DNA from: JACKII01 sp963807085
GTDB lineage: Bacteria > Pseudomonadota > Alphaproteobacteria > Bin95
Length of the DNA stretch: 64,000 bases
Direction of reading: 5' to 3'
NCBI GenBank assembly: GCA_963807085.1
Contig: CAWEBB010000020.1
Coordinates: 95,761 to 159,760, forward strand
The stretch's first letter is position 1; every line of letters begins with the position of its first letter. The position numbers and the translations under genes were made by a program. Shown in pieces: positions 26,460 through 36,708 of this stretch. The notes beneath the pieces were generated by a model. The model was given only the letters and a program-made list of their open reading frames with translations. It did not search any database and was not told the origin of the DNA.

Positions 26460-26738
26460 CTATCTTACGCGCTTGGCAACCAAGAGCTGCACACCATCCG
26501 GGCCGACTTTTTCGGCGTGCATGGTGCCGCGCGGCACCTCGCAGACCTCTCCGGCGGTATAGGTGGCGGGCTTGCCGTCGATGGTCAGCGTGATCGAGCC
26601 GCCGGTCACCATCAGCCGCGCGTCAAAATCGTGGGCGTGCGGTTCCGGGCCGGTGGCGACGGTGAGGTCGCGCTCGTAAATCTCATTGAAACCGGCGGCT
26701 TTAGCCTCGGCGGTGAAGGTTTCGGTGTTCATCGTCAT
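26460..26738 (-). CDS. Cupin-domain protein
   Basis: This 92-aa small single-domain cupin contains VATGPEPHAHDFDARLMVTG, which fits cupin motif 1 with its metal-binding histidines, and TAGEVCEVPRGTMHAEKVG, which fits motif 2 (G-x5-P-x-G-x2-H). Such proteins bind a metal and act as sensors, isomerases or dioxygenases, and none can be assigned. It lies 20 bases downstream of the methyltransferase gene. Confidence 0.85.
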   Translation of the reverse strand: MTMNTETFTAEAKAAGFNEIYERDLTVATGPEPHAHDFDARLMVTGGSITLTIDGKPATYTAGEVCEVPRGTMHAEKVGPDGVQLLVAKRVR

Positions 26739-26758
26739 AAATCCTTCGGTTCGCGTGA

Positions 26759-27589
26759 TTAAGCGGGTTTGCGGGCGCGCGCGTCGATGCGCGTCACGCG
26801 GAGGTCGCGGCGGCTGCGGAGCGAGTTGATGGTGCGCTCGCGGAACTCGTCGCCGACGAGGACATGAATGCCGGGCCCGGCGAGCGGGGCATTCGCCGCC
26901 ATCTCGATTTCCGTGTCAATCTCAGGGCCGGGCTGCTCGACCTTCTCTTCCAGCGCCTCGATCGCGAAGCCGGCAGCTTCCACATCCCGGCGCGTGTCCG
27001 CCGCCGAAGCGAGGAAGCTGTCCGCGGCGCTCGCCGCCCACATGGCGGGATAGTAGGGCGGGCCATTCGGACCATCGGCGATGAAGGACATCGCCAGGAT
27101 GCCACCGGGCTTCAGCACCCTAAAGGCCTCGCGGTAAAAGCCGGGCTTGTCGGCGATGTTCATGATGACGTTCTGCGAGTAGGCACGGTCGAACGAACCG
27201 CCCGAGAACGGCGTCGACAGTGCGCTGCCATGATGGATTTCGACCACGTCGGCTTGGCCGGTGGCTGCCGTCAACTGTTGGGCCGCTTCGCAGAAAACGG
27301 CGGTCAGGTCGATGCCAGTCACGTGGCAGTCATAGTGCGCGGCGATCCAGCGCGCCGGCCCGCCGATGCCGCAGCCCAGATCCAGGATCCGCTCACCCGG
27401 CTGTGGCTCCAGTAGGACAACCATTTGTCGGGTCGCCGCCAGGCCCCGTCCATGGAAATGGTCGAACGGCGCCAGGGCATCCGGCGTTGCGGTCGCACCC
27501 GGCCCCAGCGCTGCCAGTATGCGGGCGGCTATGTCGTTGCCGCTCCCGCTGTAGTGCGCTTCGATACTCTTGAGACCGGGCATCGGCAA
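26759..27589 (-). CDS. Class I SAM-dependent methyltransferase
   Basis: This 276-aa protein has SAM motif I ERILDLGCGIGGPARWIAAHY at about residue 65, the acidic loop VTGIDLTAVFCEAA, and motif IV/V segments SFDRAYSQNVIMNIADK and RVLKPGGILAMSFIADGP. The layout recalls sterol, sarcosine or dimethylglycine methyltransferases, but the substrate is not readable. It lies between an MFS gene (18 bases upstream) and the cupin gene, suggesting joint action on one small molecule. Confidence 0.88.
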   Translation of the reverse strand: MPMPGLKSIEAHYSGSGNDIAARILAALGPGATATPDALAPFDHFHGRGLAATRQMVVLLEPQPGERILDLGCGIGGPARWIAAHYDCHVTGIDLTAVFCEAAQQLTAATGQADVVEIHHGSALSTPFSGGSFDRAYSQNVIMNIADKPGFYREAFRVLKPGGILAMSFIADGPNGPPYYPAMWAASAADSFLASAADTRRDVEAAGFAIEALEEKVEQPGPEIDTEIEMAANAPLAGPGIHVLVGDEFRERTINSLRSRRDLRVTRIDARARKPA

Positions 27590-27607
27590 ACTCCTGAGTG
27601 TTTGGCA

Positions 27608-28798
27608 CTACTCGGCCGGGACGGCTTCGGCGACGTGGCGGCGATAGGGCAGGGTCATGGCCGCGACAAAGACCAGCGAGGCGCAGCCGAACAGCGTCCA
27701 GAAGAGCGCGTAAAAGCCGCCGCCATAATCGTGCATGTACCAGATGGTCGGCACCGCCATCGAACCCACACCCAAATTGAGAATGTATTTCAGCGAGAAC
27801 ACGCGTCCGCGCACGGCGTCTGGCGTATAGCGGGTGATCAGCGTGTCGGTAATCGGGATTTGGCCAAAGACGGCCAGCATCATCACGAAGCTGGCGGCGA
27901 ACAGAGGCCAGCCGGTTTGCATGGCGACAATCGGCATCATCAGCACCTGCAGGCCGATGGTGGCGAGCAGCACCGGCTTGACGGCGAACCGGTCGATGGC
28001 GAGGCCGCTGGCGAGTTGGGCAAAGCTGGCACAGGCATAGACCAGTGCCGCCAGGGCGGTGAAGCCGATCAGATTGTCCGCCACGTTGGTCAGGCGCTCG
28101 TCGAACAGCTTGGGCAGGGCGACGGTGGTGGAATTGAACACCAGCCCGCCGACCAGGGTCATGACCGCAACCACCCCCAGCACGCGCTGCCAGCCGGGCA
28201 TGAAGGCCACGGGCTCCTTGCGGGTCTTCGGGCCGGTGGGTGCAACCGAATAACCGGCCTTGGCGAAATAATAGAAGGCGACGCCCAAGCCGATGCAGAA
28301 GATGCCCGGCACAATGAAGGCGATCCGCCAATCGAATGCGGCGATCAGGAAGCCGGTCGCGAGCGGCGCGACGGCGACGCCCATATTGCCGAAAATGCCG
28401 TTCACGCCGAGGCGCAGGCCGAGCCGCGGCGCGCCCTGGACCAGCATGGCGATGCCGACGGGGTGATAGATGGCGGCGAACAAGCCGACCAGCGCCAGGC
28501 TGACGCCGATCATGGTCACGCTGGTGGACAGGCCCACCAGGATGATTGCCGCGCCAATGCCGATAAAAAACACCACCAGCATGTTGTTGCGGCTCCACCG
28601 GTCGCCGAGCCAGCCGGCGCCGAGCGCCGCCGCACCGAACAGGATGAAACCGGGCGTCGCCACCGCCAGCAGCGCGCCATAGGACATGTCGAATTCGCTG
28701 GCCATGGTGATGACGGCCGTCGCGAAAATCAGCATGCAGAAATGGTCAACGAAGTGGCCCAGATTGAGGAACCACACCCGCATCCGTTCAGTGTTCAT
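27608..28798 (-). CDS. MFS transporter
   Basis: This 396-aa membrane protein has about twelve hydrophobic segments. Motif A-like GWLGDRWSRNNMLVVFFIG lies between helices 2 and 3, and the second-half equivalent is SGLAIDRFAVKPVLLATIG. The first helix begins FLNLGHFVDHFCMLIFATAV. The N-terminal NLGHFVDH motif is seen in a subgroup of MFS sugar/fosmidomycin-type carriers. Its substrate is unknown. It lies 75 bases after the DUF6867 gene of the liv operon and heads the methyltransferase-cupin group. Confidence 0.9.
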   Translation of the reverse strand: MNTERMRVWFLNLGHFVDHFCMLIFATAVITMASEFDMSYGALLAVATPGFILFGAAALGAGWLGDRWSRNNMLVVFFIGIGAAIILVGLSTSVTMIGVSLALVGLFAAIYHPVGIAMLVQGAPRLGLRLGVNGIFGNMGVAVAPLATGFLIAAFDWRIAFIVPGIFCIGLGVAFYYFAKAGYSVAPTGPKTRKEPVAFMPGWQRVLGVVAVMTLVGGLVFNSTTVALPKLFDERLTNVADNLIGFTALAALVYACASFAQLASGLAIDRFAVKPVLLATIGLQVLMMPIVAMQTGWPLFAASFVMMLAVFGQIPITDTLITRYTPDAVRGRVFSLKYILNLGVGSMAVPTIWYMHDYGGGFYALFWTLFGCASLVFVAAMTLPYRRHVAEAVPAE

Positions 28799-28873
28799 GG
28801 CTCTTTCATTCCTTCCGGCTCCAGAGTTTGCGCGGTTCGCTCAACGGAGTCACGTAGGATTTTTTAGCCGCGG

Positions 28874-29236
28874 CTAGCCGATCTGCCGCGCCCGGTAGCC
28901 GAGCATGCCCGCGCGCTCGTAGAGCCAGGGATATTGCTTCACCATCATCTGCACCCGGTTCAGGCGGAACGCGAACAGGCCTATCGTAACGATCACCGCC
29001 GCGTCGATCAGATAGCCGGAGAGCAGCAACATGCGGTCGTCGAACAGGGCATAGATGAAAAAGCGCGAGACGACGGCCAGCAACAGGCCATACGCCACCA
29101 CCTGCCATAGCGGTCGCCAGGTGCGGGCGATAGCCTGGCCGGTCATGTAGCCGGCCCCGCCGGTCAGGATCAGGGTGACGCCGATCCAGACATCCAGCGT
29201 CGTGCCGAGCAGGCCTTCTAATAGCCCCTCCATCAA
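28874..29236 (-). CDS. DUF6867-like membrane protein of the liv operon
   Basis: This 120-aa protein has three hydrophobic segments (VWIGVTLILTGGAGYMTGQA, VVAYGLLLAVVSRFFIYALF, LIDAAVIVTIGLFAFRL) and a cytosolic tail (KQYPWLYERAGMLGYRARQ). I recognise this layout as the DUF6867 family, which accompanies branched-chain amino acid ABC operons in alphaproteobacteria. The function is unknown. Its ATG overlaps the livF stop as ATGA, so it is translationally coupled to the transporter. Confidence 0.8.
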   Translation of the reverse strand: MMEGLLEGLLGTTLDVWIGVTLILTGGAGYMTGQAIARTWRPLWQVVAYGLLLAVVSRFFIYALFDDRMLLLSGYLIDAAVIVTIGLFAFRLNRVQMMVKQYPWLYERAGMLGYRARQIG

Positions 29237-29967
29237 TGGCCTCCCTCCAGATAGGCGGCGCGCACCTCTTCGTTGGCCAACAGCTCCCGGCCGGTGCCGG
29301 ACAGCGTGATGCGGCCGTTCACCATCACATAGCCGCGATGGGCAAGGCGGAGCGCGTGAAAGGCGTTCTGCTCCACCAGGAACACGGTCATGCCGCGCTC
29401 GGCGTTGACGGCGGCGATGGCGGCGAAGATCTGCTTCACGATCATGGGCGCGAGACCGAGCGAGGGCTCGTCGAGCAACAGCAGCTTCGGGTCGCTCATG
29501 AGTGCGCGGGCGATGGCCAGCATCTGCTGCTCGCCCCCGGAAAGCGTGCCGCCCCGCTGCGCGCGCCGCTCCGCCAGGCGAGGGAAAAGCTCGAACGCCG
29601 CCTCCAGATTGCGCTGGAAATGGCCCTCGGGCGCGGTGATGGCGCCCAGTTGCAGGTTTTCCAGCACCGTCATCTTGGGAAAGATGCGGCGGCCTTCCGG
29701 CGCTTGCGCGATGCCGCGCCGGACGATGGCGAAGGTCGGCTGTCGCGTGATGTCCTCGCCTTCGAACACCACGCGGCCGTTGCGCGCCCGCGGGTCGCCG
29801 CAGATCGTCATGAGCAGAGTGGACTTCCCGGCGCCGTTCGCGCCGATCAAGGTGACGATTTCGCCGCGCCCGACGGTCAGGTCCACGCCATGCAGCGCCT
29901 GGATATTGCCGTAGAAGGTTTGGACGCCCTGAATTTCGAGGATCGCTGTGTCCGACGTTTCCGGCAT
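29233..29967 (-). CDS. livF: Branched-chain amino acid ABC transporter ATP-binding protein LivF
   Basis: This cytosolic ATPase of 244 aa has Walker A LIGANGAGKSTLLMTI, the EGRRIFPKMTVLENLQLGA segment diagnostic of LivF, signature LSGGEQQMLAIARAL, Walker B LLLLDEPSLGLAP and H-loop FLVEQNAFHALRL. The family imports leucine, isoleucine, valine and sometimes other amino acids, amides or urea. Its start overlaps the livG stop by one base (TGATG). Confidence 0.95.
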   Translation of the reverse strand: MPETSDTAILEIQGVQTFYGNIQALHGVDLTVGRGEIVTLIGANGAGKSTLLMTICGDPRARNGRVVFEGEDITRQPTFAIVRRGIAQAPEGRRIFPKMTVLENLQLGAITAPEGHFQRNLEAAFELFPRLAERRAQRGGTLSGGEQQMLAIARALMSDPKLLLLDEPSLGLAPMIVKQIFAAIAAVNAERGMTVFLVEQNAFHALRLAHRGYVMVNGRITLSGTGRELLANEEVRAAYLEGGH

Positions 29968-30782
29968 CAGATTACCTCGATCTCGTCGTCTTCGTCGGCA
30001 CCCAGATAGGCGCGGATCACGGCCGGATCGTTGCGCACGAACTCAGGATCGCCGTCGGAGATCTTGCTGCCATAGTCGAGGACAATGATGTGGTCGGAAA
30101 TCTCCATCACCACGCTCATGTCGTGTTCGATCAACAGAATGCCGATGCCGAGCTCGTCGCGGATGCCTTGCAGCAGCGTGTTGAGCTCATAGCTTTCCCG
30201 CGGGTTCAGGCCGGCCGCTGGCTCGTCCAGACAGAGCAATGCCGGGCGTGTGCACATGGCCCGTGCGATCTCCAGCCGCCGCTGCGCGCCATAGGGCAGG
30301 CTGCCGGCATCCTGGTCGGCCCGGTCCTCCAGCCGGATACGGGCGAGCCAGGAGCGGGCGAATTCCACCGCCTCGCGCTCGGCGGCCCGGTAGGAGGGCA
30401 GGCCGAAAAGGCCGGCAAACGAGAATTTGCTGGCCCGCATCAGGGGGCCGTGCTGGGCGACCAGCAGGTTCTCCAGCACGCTCATGCGCGGGAACAGGCG
30501 GATGTTCTGAAAGGTGCGGGCGACGCCGGCATGGCGGGCGATGTCGAAGCCCTCCATCTGCTCCAGCAGAAATTCCCGCCCGCCCCGGTTCAGTGTCAGG
30601 CGGCCGACCGTCGGCTTGTAGAAGCCGGTCAGGCAGTTGAAGACGGTGGTCTTGCCCGCGCCGTTCGGCCCGATAATTGCGGTGATGGCGTTGGCATTTG
30701 CCTCGAACGACAGATCGTCGATGGCGGTCAGGCCGCCGAAGCGCATGGTCAGGTGTTCGATTGTCAGCAGGGGAGCGGTCAT
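29967..30782 (-). CDS. livG: Branched-chain amino acid ABC transporter ATP-binding protein LivG
   Basis: It is 271 aa from the ATG at 30782 (MTAPLLTIEHLTMRFGG), which overlaps the livM stop. Walker A is IIGPNGAGKTTVFNCLTGFY, followed by the long LivG insert with VARTFQNIRLFPRMSVLENL. The signature degenerates to LPYGAQRRLEIARAM (normal in LivG), Walker B is LLCLDEPAAGLNP, and the H-loop is LLIEHDMSVVMEISD. The longer upstream frame is only the reverse reading of livM. Confidence 0.95.
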   Translation of the reverse strand: MTAPLLTIEHLTMRFGGLTAIDDLSFEANANAITAIIGPNGAGKTTVFNCLTGFYKPTVGRLTLNRGGREFLLEQMEGFDIARHAGVARTFQNIRLFPRMSVLENLLVAQHGPLMRASKFSFAGLFGLPSYRAAEREAVEFARSWLARIRLEDRADQDAGSLPYGAQRRLEIARAMCTRPALLCLDEPAAGLNPRESYELNTLLQGIRDELGIGILLIEHDMSVVMEISDHIIVLDYGSKISDGDPEFVRNDPAVIRAYLGADEDDEIEVI

Positions 30783-32045
30783 GAAGCGGCCCCTTCCTCG
30801 CGCTGCTTGAGCCGGATCGTGGGCTCGCGCCGGCTCAGGAGGCCGCGCGGCCGCCAGACCATGATCAGCACCATGCCCGCACCGAAAAACAGCATCCGGT
30901 ATTCCTGCAATCCACGGAACCATTCCGGCAGGCCGATCATGACGATGGCGGCAATGACGACGCCCATCTGGCTGCCCATGCCCCCCATGACGACAATGGC
31001 AAGAATGATGGCGCTTTCGATGAAGGTGAAGCTTTCGGGGCTGATAAACCCCTGGCGGGTCGCGAAAAACGCGCCGGCGAAGCCGCCGAACATCGCGCCG
31101 GTGGCAAAGGCCGAGAGCTTGACCGCGGTCGGGTTCAAACCGAGCGCGCGGCAGGCGATCTCGTCTTCGCGCAACGCCTCCCAGGCCCGGCCGATGGGCA
31201 GACGGCGCAGGCGCAGCGTCGCCCAATTGGTAATCAGCGCCAGGGCCAGAATCAAATAGTAAAGGAAGATCAGGCGGTGCATGGACGAGTAGTCCAGGCC
31301 GAAAAACTCGTGAAAGCTGGCATCGCCGCTGCGGGAGAATTCCAGCCCGAACAGGGTGGGCCGCGGGATGCCGGAAATACCGTCCGGGCCGCCCGTGACC
31401 TTGTACCAGTTCAAGAGGATGATGCGGACCATCTCGCCGAAACCGAGCGTGACGATGGCCAGATAGTCGCCGCGCAGCCGCAGAACCGGAAAGCCCAGGA
31501 TGACGCCGAACAGGCAGGCAAAGGCGCCGGCGAACGGCAGGGCCATCCAGAAGGAAAAATCCGCGTGCATCGCCAGCATGGCGAACGAATAGGCGCCGAT
31601 GGCGTAAAAGGCGACATAGCCGAGATCGAGCAGGCCAGCCAGCCAACCACGATGTTCAGGCCCCAGCCCAGCATGACATAGATCAGGACCAGGGTCGCCA
31701 GGTCCACCACCGTTCGGTTGGCGAAAGGCAGGAACGGCATGATGACTGCAAAGGCGATGCCCGCCATAGCGATATAAGGCAGGAAGGTATGGATGCCGTC
31801 GCCGAAACCGGCGAGCGCATTAGAGACCGCATTCGGTTGGCCGGCCCCCTTGCGCGACCGCCAGGCGATCAGCGTCAGGCGGCCCGCGAAGACGATGCCG
31901 CCCACGACGGGCACCCAGATCATGCGCGTGTCGATGCCGAGGGAGGAGCCCTGCTCCACCGTCTCAAAGCCCACCAGCGGGATCGCCAGAACCATGGCGA
32001 GCAGAGCGGCGGCGCCAGCTTCCTTGAGACCAGCTTGCAGCGCCA

Positions 32046-32046
<1 letters not shown>
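30779..32046 (-). CDS. livM: Branched-chain amino acid ABC transporter permease LivM (one frameshift)
   Basis: This inner-membrane permease has about 422 aa after correction. The first frame runs from 32046 through MIWVPVVGGIVFAGRLTLIA and LIYVMLGWGLNIVVGW. One missing base near 31642 (a CC read as C on the coding strand) shifts it, and the family motif LAGLLDLGYVAFYAIGAYSF is then split across the two frames. The second frame continues with FPVLRLRGDYLAIVTLGFGE, the conserved EAA-like RLPIGRAWEALREDEIACRA and ALGLNPTAVKLSAF. The N-terminal extension before the core is usual for alphaproteobacterial LivM. It is most likely functional in the cell. Confidence 0.92.
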
Positions 32047-32960
<914 letters not shown>

Positions 32961-33195
32961 GGGCGTTCCGCTGTTCCGACTAATGGTTTTGCCGCGTAGT
33001 AATCATGCTGTCGATGGGCCGTCAAACACGCAGATAGTTTCCGATTCCGGCAGAACGAGACAGAGCCGGGACCGTTGCGGCCGCCGCGATTGTACACCGC
33101 AGTGTGAACCGTCTGTGCATGGAATTCCGTTCGGTCAGGCTGTTATAGACATTAAGTCCGCAAGGGGAAGCGGTGAAATTTCAAGGAAAACGACG

Positions 33196-33864
33196 ATGCT
33201 ATTCGGATATTTCGGGGCTGAAAAATCGGGGGATGGAAAGCGGCGGGTTGTGGCGCTGGCGATGCTGCTCTGTTTGGTGACGGCCCCCCAGACGGCCGGG
33301 AGCCAGCCCAGGGCAAGCGATCCCGCAGCCTCCGCGATCGTTGCGGGCGGCTGCTTTTGGTGCGTTGAAGCGGACTTTGATCGTGTGCCCGGCGTGCTGG
33401 AGACCGTTTCGGGCTACACCGGCGGTCATGTGCCGAATCCGACTTACGAACAGGTCGGCGGCAAAACCACCGGCCACCGGGAGGCCGTGCGCATCCGCTT
33501 CGATCCCGCAGTGATATCGTATGAGCAACTCATGGTAGCGTTTTGGCGATCCATCGACCCGACCGATGACGGCGGCCAGTTCTGCGACCGGGGCGAGCCC
33601 TATGAAAGCGCGGTGTTTGTTTCGGGGCCGGAGCAACGCCGGATCGCGGAGGAAACCAAGGCACAAGCCGAAGACGACCTCGGCCAGCCCATCGTGACGC
33701 CGATCGAGGATGCGGGCATATTCTATCCGGCCGAGGGCTATCACCAGGATTATTACGAGAAGAACGCGTTAACGTATAAGTTCTACCGCTGGCGGTGCGG
33801 CAGGGACGAGCGCGTCCGGTCCGTATGGGGCGATGCGGCCTATACCGGCATACCGGATCACTGA
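33196..33864 (+). CDS. msrA: Peptide-methionine (S)-S-oxide reductase, exported
   Basis: The enzyme repairs oxidised methionine (S-sulfoxide) in proteins or free methionine. It is 222 aa from the ATG at 33196. A hydrophobic signal segment (RRVVALAMLLCLVTAPQTAG) suggests periplasmic location. The active site is IVAGGCFWCVEADF at about residue 50, followed by GYTGGHVPNPTYEQV, GHREAVRIRFDP and YPAEGYHQDYYEKN. A recycling cysteine lies near the C-terminus (YRWRCGRD). It is preceded by 235 gene-free bases. Confidence 0.93.
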   Translation: MLFGYFGAEKSGDGKRRVVALAMLLCLVTAPQTAGSQPRASDPAASAIVAGGCFWCVEADFDRVPGVLETVSGYTGGHVPNPTYEQVGGKTTGHREAVRIRFDPAVISYEQLMVAFWRSIDPTDDGGQFCDRGEPYESAVFVSGPEQRRIAEETKAQAEDDLGQPIVTPIEDAGIFYPAEGYHQDYYEKNALTYKFYRWRCGRDERVRSVWGDAAYTGIPDH

Positions 33865-33956
33865 TCGAAAACGCAAAGCGCTTGCTTTTGGGGCGAGTTT
33901 CGTGGTGAGGAGGTAAAAAATTCGTTAATATTTCCAAAATTCGGAAGGCATGAAGC

Positions 33957-35183
33957 ATGGCCAATCCCGCCACCGTCCCCGCAAGTCCTCCGCCCGCGAA
34001 ATCATCTTCTACGCTACCTCCCTTCGATTGGGCCGACCCGTTGCTGTTGACGGGCCAGCTCTCCGAGGACGAGCGGATGGCCTCTGACATGGCCAAGCGC
34101 TTCGCGGACGAGGAATTGTTTCCCGGCGTGCTGGAGGCGAACCGCAATCAGACCTTCGACCGCAATGTTTACAAGAAAATGGGAGAGGCCGGCTTCCTGG
34201 GCATCGGTCTGGAAGGCTATGGCTGCCCGGGCGGCTCGGCCGTCATGTATGGGCTGATCGCGCGCGCCGTGGAGGGCTGCGACAGCGCCTATCGCAGTGC
34301 GATGAGCGTGCAGTCCTCGCTGGTGATGTGGCCGATCTACACCTATGGCACCGAAGAGCAGAAAGAGCGCGTTCTGCCGAAGCTCGCCTCTGGCGAATGG
34401 GTCGGCGCGTTCGGCCTGACCGAGCCGGATCACGGCTCCGACGCGGGCGGGATGAAAACCCGCGCCAAAAAAGCCGACGGCGGCTATGTGTTGAACGGCG
34501 CCAAGATGTGGATCACCTCCAGCCCCATCGCCGACGTCATGGTCGTCTGGGCCAAGGACGAGGACGGTGACATTCGCGGCTTCATCGTCGAGCGCGGCAT
34601 GAAGGGCCTGTCGACGCCCAAGATCGAGGGCAAGTTTTCACTGCGCGCCTCACCCACGGGCGAGATCGTGCTGGACAACGTTTTTGTGCCGGACGCCAAC
34701 TACATGCCGGGCGCCAAGGGGCTTGGCGGACCGTTCGGGTGCCTGAACAAGGCCCGATACGGCATTTCCTGGGGCGCGATGGGCGCGGCCGAGTTCTGCT
34801 TTCACGCCGCACGCGATTACACCCTGAACCGCAAGGCATTCGGCCGGCCGCTCGCCGCGAATCAACTGGTCCAGAAAAAGCTGGCCGACATGCAGACCGA
34901 GATCGCGCTGGGCCTGCAAGCCTCGCTCCAGGTTGGCCGCCTGATGGACGAAAATGCCGCAGCGCCGGCGATGATCTCGCTCGTCAAACGCAACAATTGC
35001 GGCAAAGCGCTCGATATTGCGCGGGTGGCGCGAGATATGCACGGCGGGAACGGCATTCATGACGAATACCATGTCGTCAGGCATATGATGAATTTGGAAG
35101 CGGTAAACACCTACGAAGGTACGCATGACGTGCACGCGCTGATTTTGGGGCGGGCCATTACGGGGATGCAGGCATTTTCCTGA
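33957..35183 (+). CDS. Acyl-CoA dehydrogenase, glutaryl-CoA dehydrogenase-like
   Basis: This 408-aa FAD enzyme begins with FDWADPLLLTGQLSEDERM, the typical GCDH N-terminus, and has AFGLTEPDHGSDAGGMKTRA and KMWITSSPIADVMVVWAKDE in the middle domain. The catalytic glutamate lies in NLEAVNTYEGTHDVHALILG, and RKAFGRPLAANQLVQKKLAD is the dehydrogenase signature. GCDH oxidises and decarboxylates glutaryl-CoA to crotonyl-CoA in lysine/tryptophan breakdown. Related members act on other acyl-CoAs. The crotonases elsewhere in the window could use such products. Confidence 0.9.
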   Translation: MANPATVPASPPPAKSSSTLPPFDWADPLLLTGQLSEDERMASDMAKRFADEELFPGVLEANRNQTFDRNVYKKMGEAGFLGIGLEGYGCPGGSAVMYGLIARAVEGCDSAYRSAMSVQSSLVMWPIYTYGTEEQKERVLPKLASGEWVGAFGLTEPDHGSDAGGMKTRAKKADGGYVLNGAKMWITSSPIADVMVVWAKDEDGDIRGFIVERGMKGLSTPKIEGKFSLRASPTGEIVLDNVFVPDANYMPGAKGLGGPFGCLNKARYGISWGAMGAAEFCFHAARDYTLNRKAFGRPLAANQLVQKKLADMQTEIALGLQASLQVGRLMDENAAAPAMISLVKRNNCGKALDIARVARDMHGGNGIHDEYHVVRHMMNLEAVNTYEGTHDVHALILGRAITGMQAFS

Positions 35184-35388
35184 CACAGCGCGCCGCAAAT
35201 CGTGTAACAGCATGCATTACGGTTCACAGCATGACCGAAGATATGTGCAGTTATTCGGGTAGCGATAGGGTTAACCAAGGGCGTAAGCGTCCGAGAAGCG
35301 CCGACCGGAGAGACAAAGTCCGCCGGTAAAGGTGTGCCGAATTAGGGGTAGTGATTTGGAGGCGTTGAATAATCCCGGTCGCCGAGAA

Positions 35389-36708
35389 ATGACGGGCCGA
35401 GCGGTCGGCCGTCGTTTTCTGTTTCTCGGCGGCCCGTTTGGTCCCTTTTTCCGGCAGGTGGCGCAGCGGCTGAAGCAACAGGGCGCGGCCGTCTTGCATG
35501 TGCATCTGCATGGCGGGGACTGGCTCGACTGGGGATTTCGGGATGTTGCCGTCTATCGCGGCCGGCCGGAAGATTGGCGCAAGTGGCTGGTCGCGTTAAT
35601 GCGACGCCATCAGTTCACCGACGTCGTGACCTATGGCGACTGCGGCTGCTACAGTCGCGTCCTGCTGAAGGAAGCCGCGCGCCGGGGCCTGGTGCGGCAC
35701 GTCTATGAGTTGGGTTACGTTCGGCCATACTATATTACCTTGGACCGTAACGGCGTCAACGGTTACTCCAGCCTGCCGTTGGAGCCGCAAGCTTATCGGA
35801 ATGCGGAAGAACAGACGGCGCTGCCGCCGAAACGTTTCGGGCCGATGATGCCCTATCATGTGGGTTATACCATCGCCCACTGCCTGGCTCATTATGCCGC
35901 CAAACCGCTCTATCGCCGGTATAATGCGAATTGGCCGTCCTCGCCGCTGAGACAGGCGCTCGGCTACCTGACCCGTGTCAGCATGGACCGGCTGACCCGG
36001 CGGCGGCAGCGCAAGGCGGAGCACGAGGTAATCCATGGCGAAGCGCCGTTTTTCCTCTGCGCGTTGCAAAAATCGGGCGACACCCAGATCGAAGAGCATT
36101 CCGACTTCAAGAATGTCGTACAATTCATCAACTTCGTGACCGAAAGCTTTGCCCGTTACGCGCCGCCGGACGCGAAGCTGGTTTTCAAGGCCCATCCGCT
36201 GGACTATGGCATCGAGCCGCAGGAGATGGCGGTTTACTTGGCCGGCAAGGCGCATGGCATCGAAGATCGCCTTGTTTTCCTGCCGACGGGTTCGTTGACG
36301 GACCTGATGGCCACGGCCCGGGGCATGGTGACCGTGAACAGCACCGCCGGCCTGACGGCTGCCATCAAGGCGCTGCCGACCATTGTCATGGGCGAAGCGT
36401 TCTACAAGGTGCCGGGTCTGGTCAACACGGGCAGCCTGGATCACTTCTGGCACAGTCCGAAGCGGCCGGATTGGACGTTGGCCGAACGGTTTCTCGCAGT
36501 CGCGGGTGCCCGCACCCAGATCAATGGCAGCTACTATTCTCCGGCCGGTCGCAGGCTGGCCGTCCCGGTCGCGGTCGAACGTATGCTGGAGCGCGAGCCG
36601 GCGCGGCAGCCCCAGAGCGCCGACGTGGTGGACGCGCGGGAAGAGGCCGCGAACGCCCTCGTTCTGCTAAGGCCGCATGGGAAAGCGTCGCAGGCCAGGC
36701 TCTCGTAG
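35389..36708 (+). CDS. Capsular polysaccharide export/Kdo-transfer protein, KpsS-like
   Basis: This is a 439-aa Capsule_synth domain protein. It starts with RRFLFLGGPFGPFFRQVAQR, followed by VVTYGDCGCYSRVLLKEAA, HVYELGYVRPYYITLDRNGVN (a KpsS hallmark), FLCALQKSGDTQIEEHSDF and LVFKAHPLDYGIEP. KpsS adds the first beta-Kdo residues to the lipid anchor of ABC-exported capsules in the cytosol. The ATG at 35389 best fits the family, and the frame is open from a GTG at 35332. It sits 15 kb from the kpsTMED genes. The 3' end overlaps the convergent carboxylase gene by 42 bases. Confidence 0.88.
   Translation: MTGRAVGRRFLFLGGPFGPFFRQVAQRLKQQGAAVLHVHLHGGDWLDWGFRDVAVYRGRPEDWRKWLVALMRRHQFTDVVTYGDCGCYSRVLLKEAARRGLVRHVYELGYVRPYYITLDRNGVNGYSSLPLEPQAYRNAEEQTALPPKRFGPMMPYHVGYTIAHCLAHYAAKPLYRRYNANWPSSPLRQALGYLTRVSMDRLTRRRQRKAEHEVIHGEAPFFLCALQKSGDTQIEEHSDFKNVVQFINFVTESFARYAPPDAKLVFKAHPLDYGIEPQEMAVYLAGKAHGIEDRLVFLPTGSLTDLMATARGMVTVNSTAGLTAAIKALPTIVMGEAFYKVPGLVNTGSLDHFWHSPKRPDWTLAERFLAVAGARTQINGSYYSPAGRRLAVPVAVERMLEREPARQPQSADVVDAREEAANALVLLRPHGKASQARLS

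Noticed and set aside
28865..28876. Palindrome TAGCCGCGGCTA at the end of the DUF6867 gene
   Set aside because: A 12-base palindrome at a stop codon in GC-rich DNA can be chance; the T-run lies on the wrong side for termination of this operon.
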